Position numbers and translations under genes: made by a program. This document shows, in pieces, positions 42,011 through 49,492 of a DNA stretch of 64,000 nucleotides. The stretch comes from Haloarcula marismortui ATCC 43049. GTDB lineage: Archaea; Halobacteriota; Halobacteria; Halobacteriales; Haloarculaceae. Positions within the stretch are counted from its first letter, which is position 1, and the number at the start of each line of letters is the position of its first letter. The notes beneath the pieces were generated by a model. That model did no database searches. It was given only the letters and a program-made list of their open reading frames with translations, and was not told the DNA's origin. Location: contig NC_006396.1 of assembly GCF_000011085.1 (NCBI RefSeq), positions 496,001 through 560,000 on the forward strand. Direction: 5' to 3'.

Positions 42011-42088
42011 TGCTGGCTGCTACGGGCGTCTCGACCGGGGGCGTCGTCACTCCCCGTGTTTTTGTTGCTCCGTGGCGGAGATAGGCGC

Positions 42089-43654
42089 GTGCTGACGAAA
42101 GACCTCCTGCGGGTGTCCCGCGCTGGCGGCGGCTATCACCTGCAGTTCGCCGACGCCGACGCGGAGCGACTGGCGGCCCGCGTGCTCGGTATCTATCAGG
42201 GCCACGTCGGCGAGTCCCGAGAGATGCTGGAAACGGCACTCGCGGATGTCGAACAGGAGGCCGACGATTTCAAGCTGGTCCGCGGGCTGGCGAAACTCGT
42301 CGAACGGGAGGCAACATTTGAGACACAAGCCCCGATCGACCCTGTTCGAGCCCGTCGGCGGGTGTTCGAAGCCGCTTCGGACGTTGGCGTCGTGACCGAA
42401 GCCGAACGCGAGCAGGCACTCGCCGAGGCGGCCGATCACTTCGGAACGGACGCCGCGTCGCTAGCCGACACGCTGTACGCCGACCGGGACTCTCGACAGG
42501 TCCTTACTGCGGTGGACTCTCGCTGGGGGCCGGCCGAACTGCGGACCCAGTACAACCTCTCACTGGCGCAGACAGCGCTGTTCGATGCCACCGAGGTACG
42601 AGTCCGCTCGTCGGACCCGAAAGCGCTCGTCTCGGCGGTCAAACGCTGCCGGCTGATGTACGAGATTCGCCGGACAGGGAACGGCCGGGAAGTCGTCGTT
42701 ACAGGACCCGACGCGCTGTTCTCGAACACGCGCCGGTACGGCACCCGCTTCGCTCGCCTCCTGCGAACGGTCGCGACCGCGAACGAGTGGGAGCTGACGG
42801 CGACCGTCGATGACCGGGGCACCGAGCGGAAACTCACGCTCTCAGATGGAGATGTCTCCGTGCCGGGTGTCGAGCCCGTAACAGAGGTCAGCTACGATAG
42901 CGGCGTCGAAGCCGACTTCGCCGGCCGGTTTGCCGCGCTGGACCTCGACTGGGACCTGATACGCGAACCGGAGCCGCTGGCGGCCGGCGAACACGTCGTC
43001 ATTCCGGACTTCGCATTCGAGTGGCGGCCCGGCGCTGACACCGGTGTTCAAGACACGGGACGTGGAGAGAGCACAGACCGGACCGACGGCGACACACCCT
43101 TCCGCATCTTCTTCGAAATTATGGGGTTCTGGACGCCGGAGTATGTCAAGAAGAAACTCACCCGCCTCGACGCACTGGAGGATGTCGAGATGCTGGTCGC
43201 CGTCGACGAATCACTTGGCGTCGGCGAGGAAATCGAGGCGACGGACAACCGGGCAATTCCGTACTCCGGCACAGTCAGAGTAAAAGATGTGCGGGACGCC
43301 CTGCGACCCTACGAGGAGCGACTCGTGCGTGAGAGCGTTGCGGAGATACCCGACGAACTGCGGCCGGACGCTGACGTTATCTCGCTCACCGACCTCGCCG
43401 CGGAGCACGGTGTCAGCGAGGATGCGCTGGAAGACGTGGCCTTTCCGGCGCACGAGCGCGTCGGCCGCACGCTTATCGACCCAGTTGTGCTGGACGAACT
43501 GGCCGAGGAGATTGAACCCGAAATGGCGTATCAGGCGGCGATTGGCCGACTCTCCGCGCACGGAATCGAGGACGACAGCGCTGCGCTCGCACACCTTGGC
43601 TACCGCGTCGCTTGGGAAGGACTTGGGAAGGGGACAATCCAGCCACGGGAGTGA
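42089..43654 (+). CDS. bax1: Bax1-type nuclease (DUF790)
   Basis: A 521-residue protein of the family that binds archaeal XPB and cuts DNA. The start VLTKDLLRVSRAGGGYHLQF is typical; the middle carries EVVVTGPDALFSNTRRYGTRFA. The nuclease-like region has VIPDFAFEWRP (catalytic Asp), FEIMGFWTPEYVKKKL (Glu and Lys) and MLVAVDESLG. The pattern PD-(x)n-E-x-K-like is visible. GTG at 42089 is chosen. It is normally adjacent to the XPB gene, but here one gene intervenes. Confidence 0.88.
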   Translation: MLTKDLLRVSRAGGGYHLQFADADAERLAARVLGIYQGHVGESREMLETALADVEQEADDFKLVRGLAKLVEREATFETQAPIDPVRARRRVFEAASDVGVVTEAEREQALAEAADHFGTDAASLADTLYADRDSRQVLTAVDSRWGPAELRTQYNLSLAQTALFDATEVRVRSSDPKALVSAVKRCRLMYEIRRTGNGREVVVTGPDALFSNTRRYGTRFARLLRTVATANEWELTATVDDRGTERKLTLSDGDVSVPGVEPVTEVSYDSGVEADFAGRFAALDLDWDLIREPEPLAAGEHVVIPDFAFEWRPGADTGVQDTGRGESTDRTDGDTPFRIFFEIMGFWTPEYVKKKLTRLDALEDVEMLVAVDESLGVGEEIEATDNRAIPYSGTVRVKDVRDALRPYEERLVRESVAEIPDELRPDADVISLTDLAAEHGVSEDALEDVAFPAHERVGRTLIDPVVLDELAEEIEPEMAYQAAIGRLSAHGIEDDSAALAHLGYRVAWEGLGKGTIQPRE

Positions 43655-43731
43655 GTGGTCTGTGAGAAACGGTGGGGAACCCGGTCTCAGATACAGCATC
43701 TCCACATCGCTATCAAACGAGCAATCGTCGT

Positions 43732-44955
43732 TCAGGTCGCTTCGTCACGTCGCTCCTCGGAAAGCTGTCGCCGCCACTGTGGTGTTTCGAGGAGGAGTCG
43801 GAGCGGCCAGATGACGTAGTACAGCGGGTGCATCGGGCCGGGAAGCGGGCAAAACTGGTACTCCGAGTAGGTCGGGTGAAGTGACGAATGCAACAGTAGG
43901 AGCGGTACCAGCGCAGTCATCGAATCGCTGGCCGCCAGGTAAAATCGAGCGGCCTCAAACTGCGTGGGTGCCTGTGGCGTCCCAGCGGCCAGCGACTCAA
44001 CGACGGCCTCAGCTAATTCGGAGATGCGGCCGTCCGTGCGAAGGCGGTCCAGGAGCGGCGCTGGGAGGGCGTATCCGAAGACAGCACGGGCGAGCGCGGC
44101 CCCGAGTAATAGGTTCCGCTCAACGCCGGTTTCCCGCGCCCGAACGAGGACGTGTGGCCAGTCGGTTTCCGCTGCCTCCAGTGCCGCAACGAAATCACAG
44201 AGCCACTTCAGGAGATACCAGCGGTGCTTGGTGCCATGGAACGCTAATACGAGTAGCCGATCTGGCTGTGCAAGCGCCGGAAGCGGTTGGCCGCCGACCG
44301 ATACGGTGTCGCGGCGGTCCCAGAGTTCACCGAAGGATGTGGAGAACGGTCGCTCGGCATCGCCAACGCGCCAGCGAAGTTCCACGTCGAACTCCGGACC
44401 GCGCATTTCGTACTCGTGAACGATAGCCTTCGTCACAGGACCGCCTAACAGCGCGGCATCATCCAACCGCGGCGTGCCCCCGCGCCACTCGTATCCTCGC
44501 TCTTCGAGAATATCCGCAGCGGCGGGGATATCTTCCGGATGGACGAGCAGATCCAGGTCATTATATTCACGCACCGTTGCGTCGTCGTAAGCAGCGGCGG
44601 ACAGCGCCGGTCCCTTGAACGGTACCGCACGCACACCACGTGTCTCGAAGCGTTCTAGTATCTCCTGTAGCTCGGTCGTGAACGCGAGATTCCGCATCCG
44701 TTTTCCCTGTACGATGCTGCTAAGTCGGGTCAACACGGCCGCCGGCACGGTGAACTCATCACCACTCTCGCGTGCCATTGCTTCCAGTCCCTCGTAGAGG
44801 AGTTGCACGATGCCGTGATACCGGGCGAGTGCAACGACACGGTCCCAGTCTGGCGCGTCATCAAGCGGGGGCGGGTCGGGAGCGGCGTCGGTGACGATCG
44901 CGGTACGAGCACAGTCGACCACCACCTGAAGTTCGGGTTCAGCCTCCGTCAGCAT
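43732..44955 (-). CDS. Nucleotidyltransferase-fold tailoring enzyme of RiPP locus
   Basis: A 407-residue protein of the uncharacterised nucleotidyltransferase family (PF14907-like). VRAVPFKGPALSAAAYDD then REYNDLDLLVHPEDI (near 125-140) supplies the DxD metal site. WRGGTPRLDDAALL and VDVELRWRVGDAERPF-type segments follow. Such a gene is known beside HPr-kinase-like kinases in phosphorylated lasso peptide clusters (paeninodin/pseudomycoidin type). It overlaps the kinase gene by 7 bp. It probably modifies the peptide or its phosphate; donor and product are unknown. Confidence 0.78.
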   Translation of the reverse strand: MLTEAEPELQVVVDCARTAIVTDAAPDPPPLDDAPDWDRVVALARYHGIVQLLYEGLEAMARESGDEFTVPAAVLTRLSSIVQGKRMRNLAFTTELQEILERFETRGVRAVPFKGPALSAAAYDDATVREYNDLDLLVHPEDIPAAADILEERGYEWRGGTPRLDDAALLGGPVTKAIVHEYEMRGPEFDVELRWRVGDAERPFSTSFGELWDRRDTVSVGGQPLPALAQPDRLLVLAFHGTKHRWYLLKWLCDFVAALEAAETDWPHVLVRARETGVERNLLLGAALARAVFGYALPAPLLDRLRTDGRISELAEAVVESLAAGTPQAPTQFEAARFYLAASDSMTALVPLLLLHSSLHPTYSEYQFCPLPGPMHPLYYVIWPLRLLLETPQWRRQLSEERRDEAT

Positions 44956-45863
44956 GACTCACTCTTGAGCTCAGACTGAACTCGGGCTGCGACATCCGGA
45001 AGCATATCGAGAGTGCGCGGCCGGCGGAGCCGTTTTATTTCGGTCATATCGACAATCTCACCGCAGGCAGTGAAGTTGGACACGGCCTGGCCGTCGGCCT
45101 CCAGCGCGCCCAGCGTGTACGTATTATCCACGAGCGCCATGACCTGCTTGTCCGGCCTGACTGCGTCCACCTCGATTGTCTCGCCGTCTTCGAGCAGGTA
45201 AATCCGTTCTAGCGGCACCGGGGTTGCGGGCTGGTCGTGCCTGAGTCCGTAGAAGTGTCGAGGGCGTCCGCTGTGGACCTGTTCCGGCGGTTCGACCGGA
45301 GGGTCAAATGCTTCAACTGCCTCCGGATCGAGTTTCATCGACGGGTAGCCGCTCCGGACGACCGGCCCCGCATCGTCCAGCGCTATCGCAGCCACGTCGT
45401 CGCTCAGGATACGATGTCCGTCGAGCAGGCAGGCCATCGCAGTCGTCGTTTTTCCGACCCCCGACTCTCCGACGAAGGCAACTGCACGCCCGTCGATACT
45501 GACGGTACTGGCGTGCAGCACGAAGTAGCCCCGTTGATCCAGCAGGTGGTTCAACGCCGGGCCGACCAGTACGTGGCGGAGGACTTCGCTTGGCACGTCC
45601 GGAGCCGGGTCTACAGCGATGGATTTACCGTCGAGAATTCTGACCGTTGCGGCGTCGTATAGAAGGTAGTATTCGCGCTCGGTTACCGCGTGAAAGGTCG
45701 ACCCGGACGCAGCAGACAGAGGGCGAGGAATCCGTTCCTCAGTGATGGTGACATCAGCCCGCCCGCCAGGCGCTGTCTCAGCGGACGGAAGCTCTGGTAC
45801 GTCGAAGGCCGAGCGGACTGTCAGTCCAAAGGCTTCGTACGTGGCTGTGTTCGCCGTCGCCAT
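44949..45863 (-). CDS. HPr-kinase-like peptide kinase of RiPP locus
   Basis: A 304-residue protein. Walker A is FVGESGVGKTTTA near residue 129, then HRILSDDVAAIAL, SGYPSMKLDPEAVEAF and a C-terminal lid. This is the HprK-related kinase type (PadeK/ThcoK) that phosphorylates the C-terminal Ser of lasso precursors. The precursor in this locus ends with Ser. ATG at 45863 is preferred; one at 45905 is also in frame. It is coupled to the nucleotidyltransferase gene. No HPr or PTS gene is nearby, which argues against classic HPr kinase. Confidence 0.82.
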   Translation of the reverse strand: MATANTATYEAFGLTVRSAFDVPELPSAETAPGGRADVTITEERIPRPLSAASGSTFHAVTEREYYLLYDAATVRILDGKSIAVDPAPDVPSEVLRHVLVGPALNHLLDQRGYFVLHASTVSIDGRAVAFVGESGVGKTTTAMACLLDGHRILSDDVAAIALDDAGPVVRSGYPSMKLDPEAVEAFDPPVEPPEQVHSGRPRHFYGLRHDQPATPVPLERIYLLEDGETIEVDAVRPDKQVMALVDNTYTLGALEADGQAVSNFTACGEIVDMTEIKRLRRPRTLDMLPDVAARVQSELKSESC

Positions 45864-46096
45864 CCTGCTAGTTTCCCCCTTGCGTAGTTGTCCATCTATT
45901 CCGTCCATCCTGAAACACACCCCATCTACGACACCCCTGATTCATACCAGAGCGCTTGACTGCTGTGGTGGATAAGAATGCGCTCTCTACTTCCATCACA
46001 CAGCCACGAAACCATCGCGATGTATCCACTGCACGGTGCCAGTGTCGAGGACCGATAAAAGAGGGATCAGTTAGATGTGTGAACCGGCTGTGGACG

Positions 46097-46195
46097 TTAA
46101 CTCCACTTCCCGTATCCGTCGTCGTGGTCCCACCAGTTCGTCTTCTCTTCAACAGTTCCGTACGTTTCGACCGACGGCGTTTCGTATTCCTTCAT
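46097..46195 (-). CDS. RiPP precursor peptide, lasso-type leader (32 residues)
   Basis: ATG at 46195 has a perfect GGAGGT 5 bp upstream and a TATA at 46236-46245. The 32-residue product has Y4, P7, V9, G13 and T19 at the exact spacing of the lasso leader motif YxxPx(L/V)x3Gx5T. The predicted core begins at residue 21: WWDHDDGYGKWS, ending in Ser, the residue used by HprK-like peptide kinases. The core has no Asp or Glu at positions 7-9, so a lasso ring cannot form by the usual rule. It lies between the B2 and kinase genes on their strand. Confidence 0.8.
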   Translation of the reverse strand: MKEYETPSVETYGTVEEKTNWWDHDDGYGKWS

Positions 46196-46200
46196 TGGTT

Positions 46201-46206
46201 ACCTCC
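46201..46206 (-). promoter_or_regulatory. Strong ribosome binding site of the precursor gene
   Basis: GGAGGT on the minus strand, 5 bp before the ATG at 46195. Most starts in this window are leaderless or coupled; a full-strength site here supports high translation of the peptide. Confidence 0.7.
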
Positions 46207-46235
46207 ACGCCTGCTTTCAGATATCATTGTATTTG

Positions 46236-46245
46236 TTATATTATC
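46236..46245 (-). promoter_or_regulatory. TATA box of the precursor gene
   Basis: GATAATATAA on the minus strand within an AT-rich 60-bp stretch. It predicts a transcript start near 46213-46220 with a short leader containing the GGAGGT site. Confidence 0.45.
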
Positions 46246-46287
46246 TATTACTCTTGAATTTCCACAGAATGTGGTGTTTACTATCTG

Positions 46288-46752
46288 TTAGCCACGTACT
46301 TCGCGTTCCGTGAGTGCTCGGAAACGCCCAAAGTCGTCGACATCCCCGATAAGGACATCACCGTTTGACTCGACCCAAGCATGAGCCTCGAACGTATCGG
46401 ACTGTGTATCCACACCGAAGCGGAGACAATGTGGGAAGTCACTCGCCTCCAGCAAGGTACTCCCGGTGAGTGCTCGCTCAAGACAATCGTAAGTGCCCGG
46501 AAGACGCGACCCTGCTGTTAAAACCGCCCAGCGTACTGACTTCGGTGCTTCAGGCTGACGATGACACGGGAGGAACTGAGAGACCGTGCCGAAACAGCGC
46601 TCTGCGTCCTCCAGCCCAACGACTGTAAGCAGTACTTTGCTCGCAACGATCAGTGCCACTGCTTCACAGAGTAATAGCTTCTGCGCCCGTGACAACGCCC
46701 TGAACTCACGGAATCGGGCTCGCATCGACCTTGATGAGTTGCTCCGCGGCAA
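46288..46752 (-). CDS. Lasso-type B2 leader peptidase (transglutaminase-like)
   Basis: A 154-residue cysteine protease of the lasso B2 family. Catalytic residues are Cys90 in GTYDCLERALTGSTLLEAS, His124 in FEAHAWVESNGD, and a following Asp (132). The N-terminal helix RAQKLLLCEAVALIVASKVLL is common in this family. It would cut the leader between residues 20 and 21 of the precursor. It overlaps the B1 gene by 47 bp from ATG 46752, or by 20 bp from ATG 46725. Confidence 0.85.
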   Translation of the reverse strand: MPRSNSSRSMRARFREFRALSRAQKLLLCEAVALIVASKVLLTVVGLEDAERCFGTVSQFLPCHRQPEAPKSVRWAVLTAGSRLPGTYDCLERALTGSTLLEASDFPHCLRFGVDTQSDTFEAHAWVESNGDVLIGDVDDFGRFRALTEREVRG

Positions 46753-47002
46753 GCGTTTTCAGAAAGCGTTCCACATCATTTGCCACTCGGTCTCTCTCGA
46801 CATCGTACTCCCCGACCAGCGCCGAGACGATGTCCACTGGCTCAGTCGGTTCCTGAATTCGCTCCCAGATATCCGGGCCGACCCCTGACAGGCCCTGATA
46901 CCGCCCCGTCTCGTTGTTGAGCAACACGATCTCCCCGTCGATAGTCGTAGTGACACAGTCGTCAGTTGCGACAACAGCCGACTCGAAATCTATCGCGACC
47001 AT
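46706..47002 (-). CDS. Lasso-type B1 RiPP recognition element (PqqD-like)
   Basis: A 98-residue PqqD-like domain: TIDGEIVLLNNETGRYQGLSG near residue 20, then PDIWERIQEP and VSALVGEYDVERDRVANDVE followed by FLKTLAAEQLI. The fold holds the leader peptide and presents it to B2. It is encoded separately from B2, the split arrangement of Gram-positive and archaeal clusters. It is the first gene of the minus-strand half, divergent from the exporter. Confidence 0.85.
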   Translation of the reverse strand: MVAIDFESAVVATDDCVTTTIDGEIVLLNNETGRYQGLSGVGPDIWERIQEPTEPVDIVSALVGEYDVERDRVANDVERFLKTLAAEQLIKVDASPIP

Positions 47003-47083
47003 GTGGCTATCGGCGATACTCGTACTATTTGTTATAGCCTCTTTTCGCCCCCGTGGTAACTCTGACTGCCGTTAGACGTGCCC

Positions 47084-47099
47084 TTCGTTCCAGAACGAA
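47084..47099. promoter_or_regulatory. Inverted repeat in divergent RiPP promoter region
   Basis: TTCGTTC-CA-GAACGAA: perfect 7-bp arms, 2-bp centre, 52 bp before the exporter start and 82 bp before the B1 start. The placement between divergent operons suggests an operator controlling both. Confidence 0.5.
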
Positions 47100-47150
47100 C
47101 CGACCGTAGTAAGTCGGTAACTATGCCCCATAGAAACCGCATGCCGAACA

Positions 47151-48959
47151 ATGGCTGCTACTCCTTCCGTCAGTGAAAAATACGCATCGTTGCGCCGCGT
47201 GGCGCTGTATCGGCCGGCGCTGACGGGGAGTATCGTTGCCGCCAGCCTCTTTGTAATGCTACTCGAAGGTGTTGGCCTCTCGTTCCTGTTTCCGATACTC
47301 GACGCCGCACAGGCCGGGCAGAGCCTTCCGCTTCAGGCAAACGGCGTCACCGGCCGGTTTCTTTCCGTGTACGTCGCTGCAGGGCTGCCGGTCACACTCG
47401 AATTCCTGTTGGTCGGCCTCGCGTGCGTGATGGTCATCCGGTTTACGGCGTCGTTTGCGGTGAAATGGCTCGCAGCAAAACTCACACAGACGTACGAGCG
47501 TGACCTCAAAGACCGGGCCTACGAACTGGCGATGGGCGCATCAGTCGCCTACTACGACGACAAGGGGTCCGACGACATCATGAACACGATTCTGACACAG
47601 ACCCGCTACGCCGGGCGTGTCATCGGCCGGATTATCCAGTTCTTCCAGCAGGCAATCCTCTGTCTGGTGTATATCGGGATCGCACTCGCTATCGCTCCGG
47701 TGCTGGCAGTCGGTGCAGCTGTCGCTCTCGGCGGTGTCACGGCGATCATCAGATACGGCATCGAGCCCGGGTACGCCGTTGGCGACCGTGTGGCGACGGC
47801 AAACGAACAGCTACAGGAGACAACACAGGCGGGGACGCAAGGTATCCGTGACGTGAAGCTGTTTGGTATGCGCGACGGGCTGCTTGCCGAGTTCCGGTCC
47901 ACACTCGACCGGTACACTTCGACTAGCGTCGCCGTTCGCCGGAACCAGGTTGCAATCGGAAGCCTCTATCGGCTCTCGGTCTCGCTGCTCCTGTTTGGCC
48001 TTGTCTACGTCGCCATCAGTTTCCGGGCGCTGTCTATCGCGGAACTCGGCGTGTTCCTGTTCGCGATGCTCCGACTCGCCCCCCGGCTGAGTTCGCTCAG
48101 CTCCACCATCTACGCGATCGAGGGAGAACTCCCACATCTGGTCCGAACTCACCAGTTCATCGACCGCCTCGAAGCCCAGCAGGAACCAACTGGCGGGCAG
48201 TCGGTCCCGGACAGCATTGAGGAAATCGCGTTCGAGAACGTCTCGTTCGCCTACGAGGACGAGCCAGTGCTTGCGGACTTTTCGATGGCCGTCGACCGAG
48301 GGGAGTTCGTCGGCATCGTCGGCAAGTCCGGCGGCGGCAAATCGACAGTCGTCTCACTGCTCACGCGACTCTATACCCCGGATAGCGGTGAGGTTCTGGC
48401 GAACGGGACGCCAATTTCGGCCTATGCGCTTGAGGAATGGCGTGAGGCTGTTGCGATGGTTCGACAGGACCCGCATATCTTCAACGATACGCTGCGGTAC
48501 AATCTCACTGCCGGTCGGGATATCACCGAGGAAACGCTCTATGAAGTCGCTGAGAAGGCACTCATCCTCGAATTCCTTGACGACCTTCCGCAGGGACTCG
48601 ACACGGTACTGGGCGACGACGGCGTGAAACTGTCCGGCGGGCAGCGCCAGCGCGTCGCACTAGCTCGCGCGCTTCTGGCCGATGCGGAGGTACTCGTGCT
48701 TGATGAGGCCACCAGCGACCTCGACTCGAATCTGGAACAGCAAATCCATCGAACCGTTGAGACGCTTGACGGGGACCAGACTGTGATCGCGATCGCCCAC
48801 CGACTCTCGACGGTTTCAAACGCCGACCGGATATACACTGTTGAGGACGGGCAGGTCACAGAGCGAGGCAGCCACGCCGAGCTGCTCAACGACAACGGGA
48901 CGTACGCGGAGCTGTACGCGATGCAGGGAACGGCAGCCGCACAGTCTTCCAGTGGCTAA
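47151..48959 (+). CDS. ABC exporter (permease-ATPase fusion) of RiPP locus
   Basis: A 602-residue half-transporter. Six membrane segments occupy about 20-320. The ATPase has Walker A VGKSGGGKST near 393, a Q-loop in VAMVRQDPHIFND, signature LSGGQRQRVALARALL near 498, Walker B VLVLDEATSDLD, and AHRLST. This is the MsbA/lasso-D type that exports mature peptide and often gives immunity. It is divergent from B1 across a 148-bp region with an inverted repeat. Confidence 0.88.
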   Translation: MAATPSVSEKYASLRRVALYRPALTGSIVAASLFVMLLEGVGLSFLFPILDAAQAGQSLPLQANGVTGRFLSVYVAAGLPVTLEFLLVGLACVMVIRFTASFAVKWLAAKLTQTYERDLKDRAYELAMGASVAYYDDKGSDDIMNTILTQTRYAGRVIGRIIQFFQQAILCLVYIGIALAIAPVLAVGAAVALGGVTAIIRYGIEPGYAVGDRVATANEQLQETTQAGTQGIRDVKLFGMRDGLLAEFRSTLDRYTSTSVAVRRNQVAIGSLYRLSVSLLLFGLVYVAISFRALSIAELGVFLFAMLRLAPRLSSLSSTIYAIEGELPHLVRTHQFIDRLEAQQEPTGGQSVPDSIEEIAFENVSFAYEDEPVLADFSMAVDRGEFVGIVGKSGGGKSTVVSLLTRLYTPDSGEVLANGTPISAYALEEWREAVAMVRQDPHIFNDTLRYNLTAGRDITEETLYEVAEKALILEFLDDLPQGLDTVLGDDGVKLSGGQRQRVALARALLADAEVLVLDEATSDLDSNLEQQIHRTVETLDGDQTVIAIAHRLSTVSNADRIYTVEDGQVTERGSHAELLNDNGTYAELYAMQGTAAAQSSSG

Positions 48960-48991
48960 TCGGTTCTCAGTGGGACGGGTGGGTCCTCGGG

Positions 48992-49492
48992 TTAGACGTC
49001 TCGACGGCGCCCTTTCGGCACCTGTGACCTGAGTTCGCCGTAGACGTACAGGCCGACGCCGACCGGTTCAGCCGCACCAGCAAGGTCGTGGGTGACGACC
49101 AGATACCCCCAGTCGCCGTCCCAGTCGAGTTCATGGTCTTCGCCGGCCACAAACGCCCGGGCAGCGTCCTCGTCAAGATGGATGACGTTCTGGCTGGCGT
49201 GCTCGCCGAACCGTTGGACGGCCTCCAGCGTCGGTTTCCAGTGTTCCTGTCGCGTTCGTAGGAACGTCATTCCCAGTCCTTCGATGTCTACCGGCGACGG
49301 CGGGCTGCCTTGATACAGCCACAGTTTGCCAGCGCCCCGTTCCCAGAAGGTGTACCCCTCGAACGTCTCCGAAGGGACGCCAAAGCGGTCCGCCCAGAAG
49401 TCGAGCACTTCCTCGCGGGTCGCTCGCTCGGGGTCGTCTCGCTCTTCATTCGTTTCTGGGAGCCGCGTGAACTCCGTGCTCTGGTCGCTCAT
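48992..49492 (-). CDS. Conserved protein coupled to rRNA methyltransferase
   Basis: A 166-residue acidic protein with a KLWLYQGSPPSPVDIEGLGM segment and a WGYLVVTHDLAGAAEPVGVG then LYVYGELRSQVPKGRRRDV end. The C-terminal part resembles a PUA-like RNA-binding domain as found attached to RsmF/NSUN enzymes. It overlaps the methyltransferase gene by 4 bp. Probably its RNA-binding partner. Confidence 0.65.
   Translation of the reverse strand: MSDQSTEFTRLPETNEERDDPERATREEVLDFWADRFGVPSETFEGYTFWERGAGKLWLYQGSPPSPVDIEGLGMTFLRTRQEHWKPTLEAVQRFGEHASQNVIHLDEDAARAFVAGEDHELDWDGDWGYLVVTHDLAGAAEPVGVGLYVYGELRSQVPKGRRRDV

Noticed and set aside
44949-45863. Reading the kinase as classic HPr kinase of sugar control
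   Set aside because: No HPr or PTS genes are near, and the context (B1, B2, exporter, precursor with C-terminal Ser) matches peptide kinases.
45868-46152. 94-codon minus-strand frame between kinase and precursor
   Set aside because: It overlaps the precursor gene out of phase, lacks a ribosome binding site, and its composition is not coding.
43732-48959. Search for an AsnB-like lasso cyclase in the RiPP locus
   Set aside because: Every frame above 60 codons here is accounted for by the named genes; no glutaminase or synthetase motif is seen. So it is recorded as absent within the window only.
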